DNA from: Dendrophyllia cribrosa
Taxonomy: Eukaryota; Cnidaria; Anthozoa; Scleractinia; Dendrophylliidae
Direction: 5' to 3'
Length of the DNA: 64,000 nt
Assembly (NCBI GenBank): GCA_024195265.1
Contig: JAJLRJ010000006.1
Span: forward strand, 18,350,641-18,414,640
The notes below the pieces were generated by a model. It was not told where the DNA came from, searched no databases, and was given only the letters and a program-made list of their open reading frames with translations. How positions within the stretch are numbered: position 1 is the stretch's first letter; each line of letters opens with the position of its first letter. Position numbers and translations under genes: made by a program. Of this stretch, positions 26,001-36,200 are shown in pieces.

Positions 26001-28786
26001 AAGTCAAAAGAATTAGAAACATTCACCAAGAAGTATCAAGATACCTGTTAACAAGTTTCATTACCTGTGTGAGATCTGTGTGAATTGATGTGAGTTGTGT
26101 TGGAGACTGCTGCGCTTTTTGTATTGCAATGCACATCATTCGTATTCCTCTCATTGGCTGAAAACACAACAAGGAGAGTATGCATGCGACACTTTAGATG
26201 AAGTGATCTATTACATGGTACAAACTTACTGAGCCTTGCATAATGATGCTACTTACCATAGTTTCTTGATTTAATGCCGGGAGCATTTATTTAAAATTTG
26301 GTCTTGCGGACCTGGCGTTTATTTGAACCTGGTGTTTATTCAAGGCCCGGCTTTTATTAAACAGGGTAATTTTTCATCATTTTTTGTAATCACATTTTAT
26401 GTATTTTAATCCCTTAATTCCTGATTCAAAAGCCAAATTGGTCAAAATGTTTCCAATAGTTTGAAGAAATATGCAAGAACGTGAAGTCTCAAAGAGACTA
26501 TAACTTATAGTCAATAAACTGACAAAATTTTAACCAGAAATTCAACTGATGTTCCTTAACCTTGAGACTTTTATCTGTCTTTTCATATGAGGTCGCATAA
26601 ACCATCAACTCAGATAAAGAAATGATGTGGAGTGATCCATATCTGGGATGATAACAATGACAAACTTTATATCTTGATAAAGAAGGTCCCCTTGACAAAA
26701 AAATCCAGCAAAATAGAGACTACAAAGTAACTATTGTTGTCGTTATTTAATAACGTTTTTTTTTCCCATTTATATCAAAACAGCAGTTGAACACGGTTGT
26801 AGCGTAACCATCAATAAAATATTATTTTCTCTAAACGAAGTATATGGAATGTATCGTTATAGGTGGAATGGTCGCTGCAGTTTATTTCACTTAAAACTAC
26901 ATTATTTCATGGTAACAATCAGTTTCACAATACCAAATTCAAATAATCGCCGGTATCTCAAATAATCGCCGGTATCTCAAATAATCGCCGGTACCTCAAA
27001 TAAACACCGAACCTCAAATAAACGCCGGACCTCAAAAAAAAAAAAGCCAGTGCCTCAAATAAACGCTAAACCTCAAATAAATGCCGAACCTCAAATAAAT
27101 GCAGAACCTCAAATAAATGCTGAACCTCAAATAAATGCAGAACCTCAAATAAATGCAGAACCTCAAATAAATGCAGAACCTCAAATAAATGCTGAACCTC
27201 AAATAAATGCCGGACCTCAAATAAATGCCAGTACCTCAAATAAAAGTCAGTACCTCAAATAAATGCTGGGGACATTAAAACTTGACCTTGTCAACCCGGC
27301 ATTTATTTTAACCCGGTGTTTATTCGGGGCCTTGTGTTAAATCAAGAAAATACGGTAGCTCTGTTTTTTATGTAATATTATAAGTACAAGTGGCCAGAAG
27401 AAGAATATCATTATTGCTACTCCCTCCCTCTGCAGGTTACTCCAAGCATTTTGCTATGAATAAACAGAGAACAGAAGAGTGCTTTGTGTCTTGCCTGATG
27501 AAATACAAACATAAACTTTATTTTAACTTAAATTTACAGATTATAGGCCTAAATAATAGGAGCTAATATCTTAAAGATCTCCAGGTTTGATGGAGACAAG
27601 CGGCCAAATCTTTTGAACTCAATCATGCAATGGTTTTTTAACCAGTCACACAAGCTATACAAAAAAATCATTGTCAGGGCATTAAAACAATGTGTCATTC
27701 CGATCATCATGTTGCATAAAAAATGGCCAATCTGGCACTTAATATCCACTTTTTATACATAATTTGTTAATTGTGTTGATTTGAGAAGGACTTTTTACAT
27801 CATTTCTTAGTAAGTAAAGCAAAAATACTGGTATATTCTGCAGAGAAAAATCATTGCCTAATTAAGGCAACATTTCTCAATACTGAGTATTATAATTCAA
27901 CACATTGATACACTGCCCAAATATGGTCAAAAAGGTTTTCGATATACGCTATGTCTACATGACGTATATCCAACGATGGAGGTAAATTTCGCATTATGAC
28001 AAGAGAATGCAAAAATGACGGACTGGCCTTGATATTTTTTCTTCAAATTGTGCTTTGTTATCAATGTGTTGAATTATAAAACTATTATTGCGCTCAAGCT
28101 TACGCGATATCGCCTAGTTTAGCCGACTCAGCCTACGCCTTCATCGTCTAAGAATTAGGCAATATCACGCGTGCTTTCGCGCTATAATAGTTAAATGTAA
28201 GAGTAATATAGTACTTATTACTCAATACTGTACCTGCTTGAGGTCCACTAGACACTGGGTTATGAAGTGGCACAAGTGAGCAACTAAGAAACCAACATGA
28301 CAAATATTGTCAATTTTTTAATTTAAATAAGTATAACCTGATTATTAAGACAAATTAGTTATTTATTTTTACCAGACACTCACATTTTTCACCAGCAAAC
28401 TGGACTTGTTCTTTTGAACAAATTGTTATAAACTGCTGAATCTGACTGAAGAGTAATTCAAAGTCTCCATAATTTGGCAAGGACAATTTTACTAACCTGG
28501 AGAAAAATTTAGACGCAATATCTCGTCAGTAAAAAAACAGGTGGGTGATAAAACAAGACTCTGGAAACAACGCTAACAATATTTTGAGGAAAATTGTTAC
28601 AGATGAGACTTACAAGAGGGCCATGAAAGCCAGTGTATGTTGATCTGGATCAAGCGATGCAATAGCAGCGTCAATTTGACCTGCATATTTAGTCAATAGT
28701 TCGTTAGATCTGTTTAAAAACTCTGCCAGTTGAACATAATTCTTGTCAGCAGAAATTGATCGCACTGTGGCAAGAAAGTCCTCCAT
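17045..28786 (-). CDS. COPS3: COP9 signalosome complex subunit 3 (COPS3), 14 exons
   Basis: COPS3 is a PCI-domain scaffold of the COP9 signalosome, which removes NEDD8 from cullin-RING ligases. Minus-strand exons in transcript order: 28786-28614, 28496-28393, 28283-28234, 26157-26065, 24993-24919, 23930-23826, 23239-23150, 22140-22090, 20715-20614, 20278-20207, 19412-19326, 18770-18657, 17701-17621, 17110-17045. They total 1,263 nt, in frame throughout, for 420 residues (human 423). Family landmarks are [109 protein letters not shown] and [21 protein letters not shown]. The ATG at 28786 aligns with the family start; the frame continues upstream to 28945, so a longer N terminus is possible but unlikely. 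Introns carry minisatellites and several MITEs; the gene itself looks intact. Confidence 0.96.
17300..17475. repeat. Partial copies of an AAAGGGGC...-ended element
   Basis: CAAGTTGCAATCCATTTC...CCTGG and the terminal GGTGACAGAGCCCCTTTAA match the complete copy at 35100-35490. A related 3' half lies at about 21690-21845 (CAATCCATTTCCTTCC...AAGCCCCTTT). The left inverted end is missing in both. They lie inside COPS3 introns. Confidence 0.5.
18395..18475 (-). repeat. tRNA-derived SINE head
   Basis: On the minus strand the sequence reads GTAGCTCAGTGGTTAGAGCA followed, about 30 bases later, by GGTCACAAGTTCAAT, i.e. a pol III A box and a weakened B box at tRNA spacing. The acceptor stem does not pair and the B box departs from GGTTCGANTCC. 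That makes it a tRNA-derived SINE or decayed tRNA relic, not a working tRNA gene. It lies in the COPS3 intron between exons 17701 and 18657. Confidence 0.6.
19493..19670. repeat. Dispersed repeat, copy 2 (copy 1 at 5288-5462)
   Basis: Shares GTGACGCGCCTTA-like start, ATGATATCACCAACTAATTC, AAGCAATAAA and TGATAAACACGAAGCA with the copy in CNOT9. Same orientation, point-diverged. It sits in a COPS3 intron upstream of two foldback MITEs. Confidence 0.7.
19717..19858. repeat. Foldback MITE of the TTGTTGTGGTTCA family (copy 2)
   Basis: TTGTTGTGGTTCAATTTTTT at the left is mirrored by AAATTTCAACCACAACA at the right. AAATTTTCAAACCAGTTT also pairs internally. The centre reads TTTGTCTTAGATTCATTATTATA. 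A sister copy follows 66 bp downstream at 19925-20061. Confidence 0.75.
19925..20061. repeat. Foldback MITE of the TTGTGGTTCA family (copy 3)
   Basis: TTGTGGTTCAAATTTTTCTT at the left pairs, less exactly, with AAAGAAAAATTTATAGCACAAC at the right. The core TTGTCTCAGATT...AATCTGAGA is a clean inner hairpin. More diverged than copies at 19717 and 36984. Confidence 0.65.
20743..21347. repeat. Inverted-repeat element with TAACCTGCGATCAGG ends
   Basis: TAACCTGCGATCAGGTGCCC at the left is mirrored by CGCCTGATCGCAGGTTA at the right, each next to a T or A run. The interior is about 560 bp, with a 64-codon open frame (21025-21219) that I do not recognise. It begins only about 27 bases from the acceptor of the COPS3 exon at 20715-20614, so it now forms most of that intron end. 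Confidence 0.7.
22455..23109. repeat. Inverted-repeat element with CTTAAGGTGATTCCT ends
   Basis: CTTAAGGTGATTCCTCAG at 22455 and CTAAGGAATCACCTTAA ending at 23109 are inverted. The interior of about 620 bp is AT-rich with no supported reading frame. Lies in a COPS3 intron. Confidence 0.6.
24056..24790. repeat. 18-bp minisatellite (GGGTGTCTGCTCAGGATG)
   Basis: Head-to-tail copies of an 18-bp unit, GGGTGTCTGCTCAGGATG with GAGG/AAGG variants, run from about 24056 to 24183 and, after a 65-bp break, from about 24250 on, decaying towards 24790. Because the unit is a multiple of three it yields a repetitive open frame on the + strand, antisense to COPS3, but there is no sign that this is translated. 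It is an intronic VNTR candidate. Confidence 0.9.
25796..25910. repeat. Small foldback around GTGTTGTATCGGC
   Basis: GTTTACTACATGAGTGGGAG...GTGTTGTATCGGC and its complement GCCGATACAACACTCCCGCTCGTGTAGTAAAC form a hairpin with a loop of about 45 bases. A pair of related direct repeats (GTTGTATCTAATTTACAT) precedes it at about 25720-25785. In a COPS3 intron. Confidence 0.6.
26255..27357. repeat. Inverted-repeat element with TTCTTGATTTAA ends and an internal 18-bp minisatellite
   Basis: The left end ACCATAGTTTCTTGATTTAA and the right end TTAAATCAAGAAAATACGGT are inverted, with CCCGGC/GCCGGG and GTGTTTATTC blocks mirrored just inside. Between about 26945 and 27262 the interior becomes a tandem array of an 18-bp unit, CCTCAAATAAATGCAGAA, with 19-bp variants at the left. 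The array resembles the element's own subterminal sequence, so it probably grew from it. All of it is in a COPS3 intron. Confidence 0.75.
27889..28195. repeat. Two abutting foldbacks
   Basis: ATTATAATTCAACACATTGATA at 27889 is mirrored by TATCAATGTGTTGAATTATA ending near 28080. Directly after it, CTATTATTGCGC...ACGCGATATCGCC pairs with GGCAATATCACGCGTG...GCGCTATAATAG (about 28081-28190). Both sit in the COPS3 intron between exons 28234 and 26157. Confidence 0.55.
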
Positions 28787-29087
28787 CTTGCTTGCCTTTC
28801 TTCCGCTTTCTCGACCTAGTTTCCCTCGGTTAATTGCTTGAAGTCGAGGTTCCAAAGAAAATGGCGGTGAATTTTGACTGACTTGTTGGTGTGTAAATTT
28901 CAACATGCCTTTACAGCCTTTTACGTTTGACACAAAACCAGACATCCGCCTCGTGGTTTACGGAGACACAGTTTATAAGATAAAGGTGACATGTAGGCAG
29001 TCTTCTGACAGGTAAACAAACAATTAACTGTCTGTGTCCAGGTGTGTCCAGTTAGCACGCAAGCTGCAAGTGTGCCCACAAAATGTC

Positions 29088-29225
29088 TTACTTCGTGTAC
29101 CGCACAGATGACGTAAAACAATAGGAAACATTGTTTTCGGTCATTGTTTTTTGGGTAAAAGAATTTTGATGAAGCATTGTTTCCTTTTGTTTTACGTCAT
29201 ATGTGTCCTCTACACGAAGTAAGAG
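29088..29225. repeat. Foldback in the COPS3 upstream region
   Basis: CTTACTTCGTGTACCGCACA...TGACGTAAAACAA pairs with TTGTTTTACGTCATATGTG...CTACACGAAGTAAG. It begins about 300 bp upstream of the COPS3 start codon. The mirrored TGACGT(A/C) blocks look like CRE/ATF half-sites, which may or may not matter for the promoter. Confidence 0.6.
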
Positions 29226-29238
29226 CCACAAAATGGGT

Positions 29239-29355
29239 GCTTCTTGGTGTTGCGGAAACTATTGTTGGTTAGCTTTTGTGTTGTGGTGTGGGTATTGTTT
29301 ACTTTCTTTTGAATCTTTTGTTTTACGTCATTTGATGATCGCAACACCAAGAAAC
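29239..29355. repeat. Short MITE with TTCTTGGTGTTGCGG ends (undisrupted copy)
   Basis: GCTTCTTGGTGTTGCGG at the left is mirrored by CGCAACACCAAGAAAC at the right, 117 bp in all. A second copy at 39311-39749 carries a 339-bp insertion in the block GGTTAGCTTTTGTGTTGTG that is intact here, so this copy serves as the empty-site reference. Confidence 0.75.
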
Positions 29356-29708
29356 TGCCCACAAAATGGAATGTAACAGGACGTATTTTAAGTCATGTTA
29401 TGTTAACATTTTTTATCTATAATACAGCTTCATTACCAAATTGCTCAGTTGCTTTTAACTATTTTTTTATTTCCTTATAATTTGTTTTATTGTAAAACAT
29501 TAAGCTTAATTTAAGCTTGAGTTATTAAGCTAACATAAGCTTATAACAGGTAAGCTCAGGCTTGAGCTTAAAACTTAAATAAAATTAAGCTGAAAAAAAT
29601 GACACTTGTAAAATTTAAATTTAAGATCCATACTGTTTGAAACGTACAAATCTACTCAGTGTCTAGTACCACATGCTTTGTAGTTGTTTATACGGAGGCT
29701 TAAATGCA

Positions 29709-29914
29709 GGGGCGGATCTAGGGGAGGGGTGCAGGGGGTGCGCACCCCCCCCCCCCCACTGAGATGACGTGCATCTTTCTAATATACATGGTAACTAGTA
29801 TTCTGCAAAGAAAAGAAAAAAACTATGTGGTTTATTGGTGTTTACGTCACCCTTCAGTTACGTCATTCCTTAGAGGTGCACCCCTTCCTAAGAAAAATCC
29901 TGGATCCGCCCCTG
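29709..29914. repeat. Foldback element GGGGCGGATCTAGG (copy 2)
   Basis: Same ends and right half as the copy at 13557-13723, including a C run of about 14 and GGTGCACCCC / GGGGTGCGCACCCC. The central part differs, as expected for two branches of one family. The area 29356-29708 holds only AT-rich sequence with repeated TTAAGCTT-type words. Confidence 0.75.
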
Positions 29915-30802
29915 AAATGTATATACAGTTTAATAACGGGCACTCTTATTGAACAGCTAGCCTCTCTTGATTATTAAACCCGTTGATACCTAAACTGCCC
30001 CAAACCACCTGTGAAGGTCCACAGTCCTTGTACCATTTGTGACGTTATCACTTTTAAATTTATGTCAAAAGATGTTTTTGATGACCTTGGTATGCTAGAT
30101 GAAGAAATCTTGCAAAGGGTGCTCAAATGAGAGCAACCCCCTAAATTTGGCCAGAGATACAAGCAAGAAAACCCAATAAATTTGACTGGCAAAATCGAAG
30201 AAAAATTTGGTCCTACTACCAATTGCCACTTCTTGTTAAATATTTTCACATTCTCCAGCATTTATGTGAAAATTTTCCTTGTCAAAATGAAGTCTAGTGA
30301 AAGGGCAACAATAAGAAAAAAATAACTGAAAAAATAGAGAAAAAAAGAGGAGTAGTAAAAAGTCAAGCCTGTTTACTCTGTCAAAATATTGCTGTGTGCT
30401 CACGCCCAAAAGAAAAAGTGATACTCACTCTTGAAAAGAAAGGATGCAAACAACATTTTGGCCAGTTTTGGTTGCATTTTCACCAGACAATGACCAGAAA
30501 GTGTATGACTACAGGCTTTGTGAACATCCACCCATGTTTTCTGTGTATCATAACAACTAAATTGTACACTGTACATGTAACAATATTGTTCCAACTCATA
30601 TTTTATATTTTATTACCTGACTTGCAGTAAAAATTATCAAATTATCAATAGTGATATTGATAGAGATTTAATTTTTTGCATTTAAATACAAAACAGAGAC
30701 AGTATACGTAGATTATGTCAAGAGGAGAAAAACCATAAGGATCTGGAGGTTTGTTTATGAGCTTTGATTTTTTTATTACTGAAAGAAACATGATTTCCAG
30801 AG

Positions 30803-31254
30803 TTAAAGGGGCTATGTTGCAAGGTGAGTCTGCGCAATGAGTTCCTGTCATGTTACGTCACCTGACATCACACATGTCAAATTTCTATTGTTCCCTCCCG
30901 GATCGCGGCAAGTTTTATCGTACTTGCACTCGTGTCGAACCACGCGAGGTAAACAAGCACACGATCGATTTCACTTTTAAATTCCTCCCCAACTTCCATC
31001 ACTACTGGAAGACATCGAATTTTTCGAAGGTACGACTAACAAATCGCAGAAATAATTTAACAAAGATCTAACCAAGTAAATACTCTAACTAATTTGTAAA
31101 CTTGAGATCTATCCTTCCACGCAATATGACGGGATGAAACGGATTGCAGCGAATTCGACAGTAATGGCCGCCAACTTGATAAAAGCCACTGGACGTTTTT
31201 CAAGTTGTTAGTACCCAGTACTCACCCGCCATCCTCGCGACATAGCCCCTTTAA
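30803..31254. repeat. Inverted-repeat element with TTAAAGGGGCTATG ends
   Basis: TTAAAGGGGCTATGTTGC at the left and GCGACATAGCCCCTTTAA at the right are inverted. The same outer word, AAAGGGGC, bounds the element at 35100-35490. The interior shows an open frame of about 70 codons that I do not recognise. The stretch 29915-30802 holds nothing supported. Confidence 0.65.
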
Positions 31255-32166
31255 TGTTAATGTAGCCTGCAAAAACACAACCTGTTTTCTTCCTTTTATG
31301 GAATGTTACAAAATTAATGATGAAAGCAACTGATAGCTTATCTGTACCCTATAATTCATATCCGGCCATGGTTACAAAAAGTTGACCCCAGCCATGATTG
31401 TGTTGTAAGTTGCAAAAAATAGCCATACTCCCTTTTTTTTCTCCTTTCTGCTTGCTTAAGCCCCCTTCCCCTCCTTACCACAAACACACATACACCACCT
31501 TAATGGAAGTTGCAGTTTAGCTTCATTCCTTGGATCCCCTACCCCTCAGAATTTGCAATGTCCATCCATGGGGGTGTGGATTTTTCCTGGATTGGCAAAT
31601 TAGAACCAGGCATTTAGATATAAACAAGAGCCCATTACGAAATTGTAAGATGACAACTGTTATAACAATCATTATAAGAAGTATATGACTTGCAGGTGCA
31701 CACTTTCCAACTTAACTGCATCTTTCAATCTACCAATAGCATGGGAACTCTGAAGCCACAGCTGATGTTTACACTTTCCACATTCTGTAGTGACAAACAA
31801 TGCACCAGTCAAAACACAAATCGACAAAATGAAATGGATCAAAATCCACCAATCACAACCCACAAACATGACCCTTTGAGTGAAGCATCCTTGTTTTTTG
31901 AGAAGTCAGCTACATTATAATTATGATAATTATAATTATGATAATTGTGACAGTGAAAGATTTTTTAACTTCAGAGTTCACGTGTTTACAGTACGAATAA
32001 ATGTTGTTGTTGTTGTTATCGAAAAGTACAGTGGCTATTAATTGCATTGTATCTGTTTTCCTCCAGAGAGTTGTCTGCGCCATACTAAGCTCAGATGATC
32101 TATTACCTGTGCAAACAGACAGTTTTGTTGTTTATCCTTGTATCCTTTTTACCTTGGCATGCTTAC

Positions 32167-32582
32167 AATTGAAGGGCTCCCGACATGAACGTCCTAAGTA
32201 TGTTTTTGGTAACTTTCACTAAAATTGTATGTTTTAGGCACTGAGTTTTGTCAAATTAATGATTTATTATTGTTAAGGTACTTAAAACAGATCCAAAATG
32301 GGGAAGAAAATCCACATCTTTGAGAAAATGTTTTGGGCCCCTGTGACACCCTATGGCCCCCAGGACATCCTATGTATCTTTTAAAAAAAAAAAATTATTA
32401 TGTTCGAAGATAGAATATTTTGTTGACCCGGTTTAAATCCTTTCAGTCATATTTACATGATCCAGTCATAATTCTGGCAAGTGAGTCCCTTTTGAGGCTA
32501 AAAATCCAAGATTTCAGTTAAAAATTTTCAAAAACGTACATGTACATGTACTTAGGACGTTATTGCTGGGAGCCCTTCAATT
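32167..32582. repeat. Inverted-repeat element with AATTGAAGGGCTCC ends
   Basis: AATTGAAGGGCTCCCGACAT...CGTCCTAAGT is mirrored by ACTTAGGACGT...GGGAGCCCTTCAATT, giving 416 bp. A 73-codon open frame at 32001-32222 overlaps its left end and begins after a good polypyrimidine-AG; I could not link it to any gene. The stretch 31255-32000 has an AT-rich palindromic patch near 31918-31950 and nothing else. Confidence 0.6.
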
Positions 32583-33262
32583 TAGTTCCAAAACCTAACA
32601 TAATTTCAGAATCACTCCAAGGGAGTAGGTTGCTACTGATTTCACATGCCATTGGTTGGGTAGGTAACAGTGTGATAAAGAATGATCTCAATAAATTTAG
32701 CTGCAGCCAGAGGCACCTTGTATATGCTGATCTCTAATCTCACTGTCAGCTCATATTCGAGACAATTCAGACCCTTGGAAAAAAAAAACATAGGGCCAGC
32801 TATTTATTGAACAAAGTTTAGACGATGTTAACAAACCATTAAATCAAAGCCTCCTGTGAACCATCCCGTGAATAAGAAATGTTATACACATCGCTGGCTC
32901 ATATTTGAGCGACCCTTCCTTACAAAAGGTGTCGAAATGTAGGGCAGAAAACTTTGGAAAATTTTCAATGGTTGAGTTACTTAACTGGATTCAAAATTGG
33001 CACTAATCCTGGGTTAGCTTAATTGTGCTTTGAACAACCTGGCCCAGAGCTACTGATCACTTTTATCCAGGGGTTATTTTTTAACCATACCAAAACAATG
33101 TACAGTGGAACCTCTACTTTGAGACACCTGGACACTTTTCCGTGTCCCAATGGTGTCCCTTAATGGAGGTAACACTGTAATTAACATGCATTATGCCTAC
33201 AAGTTCCTTTAAAACTGTCAGTAGCTATGCCTTGGTAATTTTGAAAGTATATAAACTTAGCC

Positions 33263-36200
33263 ATGTTAGACAGAACCCATTGGGAGACCAGTGACAAAGT
33301 GCTGTTTTCTCAACACGGCCAGGCCCTCGAAGCTCATAAGTATGCATTTACCTTGTATGTGGAGGAGAAGCAAGCAGGCCAGAGACTTGAGAGAGGTGCA
33401 AAACAATAATAATATTATTTATAACAACTGATATTTAGCCATCATATTGGTTTTCAATTTCCCATCATTACATCTTAATTTTGCTGTTTGTAATGTTGAC
33501 ACCTTATAGGAAGATCTTCAGTGCAGGGAGAACAAATTGATGAAGCAACAAAGGTACAGTGTTCTCCTTTCACCTTCTCTGTTCTTCCCCTTCTTTGTGC
33601 ATCCTTTTCTTTTCTTTTTAGAATTTGAAAGAGTTGTTTAGTTGAGTGGCAAGTCTTAGAGGGGTGTCCATCGGGATACTTTTCTGCTGCATGACTTGTG
33701 GCCTGTCATGCTTCTGTGACTGCTGGTAGTTCCAGACTAACACATGGTGCAGACTACTTCCCACGCCCCACCTCAGTGTGTGATGGATCTGTCTCTAACA
33801 CATCTTATACCCTGACATGTAATAAATATATTTTAGGGTACAAGAGCTGTTGGAGATGGATAGATCCATTATTCGTATGTCTAATAATACCCTTTGGCAA
33901 ACATTTATCACCCCACCCCACTGCTCCTCAAAATTATAACACAATGGGGTGGTGAAACTCCACCATTGCCTGGTCCCAAGTCCAGGATAAGAAAGTAGGG
34001 GGGCTGTGCACTGGGCTAGCAACCTGCCATGGAAAACTCAGCTGATTTACAGGAACAAAATATGGTGCCTTATGCTCCACTCAGGGCGACAAGGACTTAG
34101 GAAGCAATTGGAAAAAGTAAAATATTTTCATTAATACCCTTCATGACCCAGATAGTAAAGGTAAACTAATATTTTAAAAAAATTGATGTCTAAAACAAAG
34201 ACTATATGATCTGTACATGTATGCAGTCCTTGTTAATTTATCCTGCTATCTGTTGAAGTTTCTCTATCTTAAAGCCAAATGTAATCAGGCATTTTTTTAC
34301 AACCTCATAATACCAAGGAAAACTTGTGTTTGACATAAGAAATACCAAGATAATGAATTTCAAGCCCTCCCAAAACCCTTTAGTTATATAAAATAAATGC
34401 ACCTTCATGGTCGTCCCTATAATTTTGATATCCTCTTGTGTTACAGCCTGCCGGTACCACTGAGGAGAGAATAGGTATGAATAATGCATCAGCTCTCTTC
34501 AGTTTTGTTTGTTTAAAGCCAGCTGTTCTTTGTAATGCTCCTTTATTTGAAACAAAGTTTACAAATTACATTTTTTTATGTTAACTGTGGCATTCTTTAT
34601 TTCATCATAATTTTTATGTCTTCAGGAAAAAATAAATACCAGCCAGTAAACATGTTTTTTAGACATTAAATTTTGTTTTTCAATAATTGGAGGGCCGTGA
34701 GCATCCTATGTTGAATTAATTTTTTTGACATTACCTTATGCTCCCAGCCCTTGGCATGTTTGTGTCACACATTCACTAAGCCTGTATGTGGAGATGCAGT
34801 TCGTTGGTGACTAGCACATCCTGATCCATCTAAAATTCTGTTTGTGGTGTATACCATTCTAACATGTCTTTAGACAAGATAATAACCCATTTCCGAGTTG
34901 CTCTTAGCCTCCTTTTCAAACCGAGGCCAAGTGCAAAACCATTCATATGGATATAAGTTTTATTTATTATATGTGAAAGAAAACTCATTTTCATATGCAT
35001 TGTTTTTGCACTTGGCCTCGGTTTGAAAAGGAGACTAAGAGCAACTCAGAAATGGGCTTTTTCCTTCACATGATCATAATTATTAAGAGAGATTATTATT
35101 AAAGGGGCATTGTCACGCAGATTTTGCTGTGTTTTGGTCAAAATACACTAAATATATGACAAAGTACCTTTGCTCAAACATAAAATTGCTTTTAGAACAC
35201 CAAGAAGATAATATCAAGTGATTTCTTCAAGGAAGAACAAACCATAATAAGTTTTTCTGCGATTTTCTCACGACTCTTGGGAGGAACTTGAGAAAATTGG
35301 CCAATTTTTTCAAGTTGCAATCCATTTCCATCCTGGCCATCCGCAAACAAAGATAACGAATACTAGTTTCTGTGCACTCGAAGAGTATTTGTTAACAAAA
35401 CTGGACCATTATTTTAAGGTTTCCATTGAAACAAATATGTTTTTTGGCTTTTCAAAGTGATACTAAAAATTGGTGACAGTGTCCCTTTAAGCACTTGTAC
35501 ATTCTTTGTTCATGTATGTATGTAGATGTACATGTATGCTGTATGAGTTTACTGGACAACCAATAATAATTTTGTATGTTATAATTATTGATCAACAGTA
35601 ACTGAGTATGGACAGAAGAACCGCCATGATGTTGAAGAGAAAGATTTGAAGGAGTTTCTCAGATTACAAAAGTTGGCAAGCGAAGATGATGAACAAACAG
35701 ATGGTAATTTGTAACTGATTATTTGCAGTATCATGAAGGGTCAAATACATAATGAACTTTGTCTGCATTGAAAACACACCCCCTGGATGTGTAATGCCAG
35801 GCTGGAGGGTACAAAACTGGTTTGACGGGATAAATCGAGTTAAAGTTACAGAGTACCTTCAGATCAACCATTTTATTGAAATTTTTGTCGGGCGTCAAAA
35901 TAAAGTTTACAGAATGAACTTTCATCCAACAAAAAATTATTGAAAAATAGTAAACATTGACGGAGAAGTGACTGTATAACGTTTTGAACGGAAGTAAAAG
36001 TTTCTCTTTTGATTGACAGCCTAAGCGCTGTTTACTCAAAGTTAATTTTTCGCTTGTAGGGGACACTTAAAGAGCTACAACTCAAAGGGAATTTGTTTGA
36101 TTTTCCTCGAATTTGGACAGAAGCTAGGCTAACATATAATCAACAAAAACGTGTCGGTGAATTTCTTATTTCCAAAAACTTTTTCGTCAAGAGCCATTTC

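Noticed and set aside
32001..32222. Possible exon after a polypyrimidine-AG, RVVCAILSSDDLLPVQTD
   Set aside because: Runs into the end of a foldback element, has no matching donor in phase with the downstream gene, and no family match that I know.
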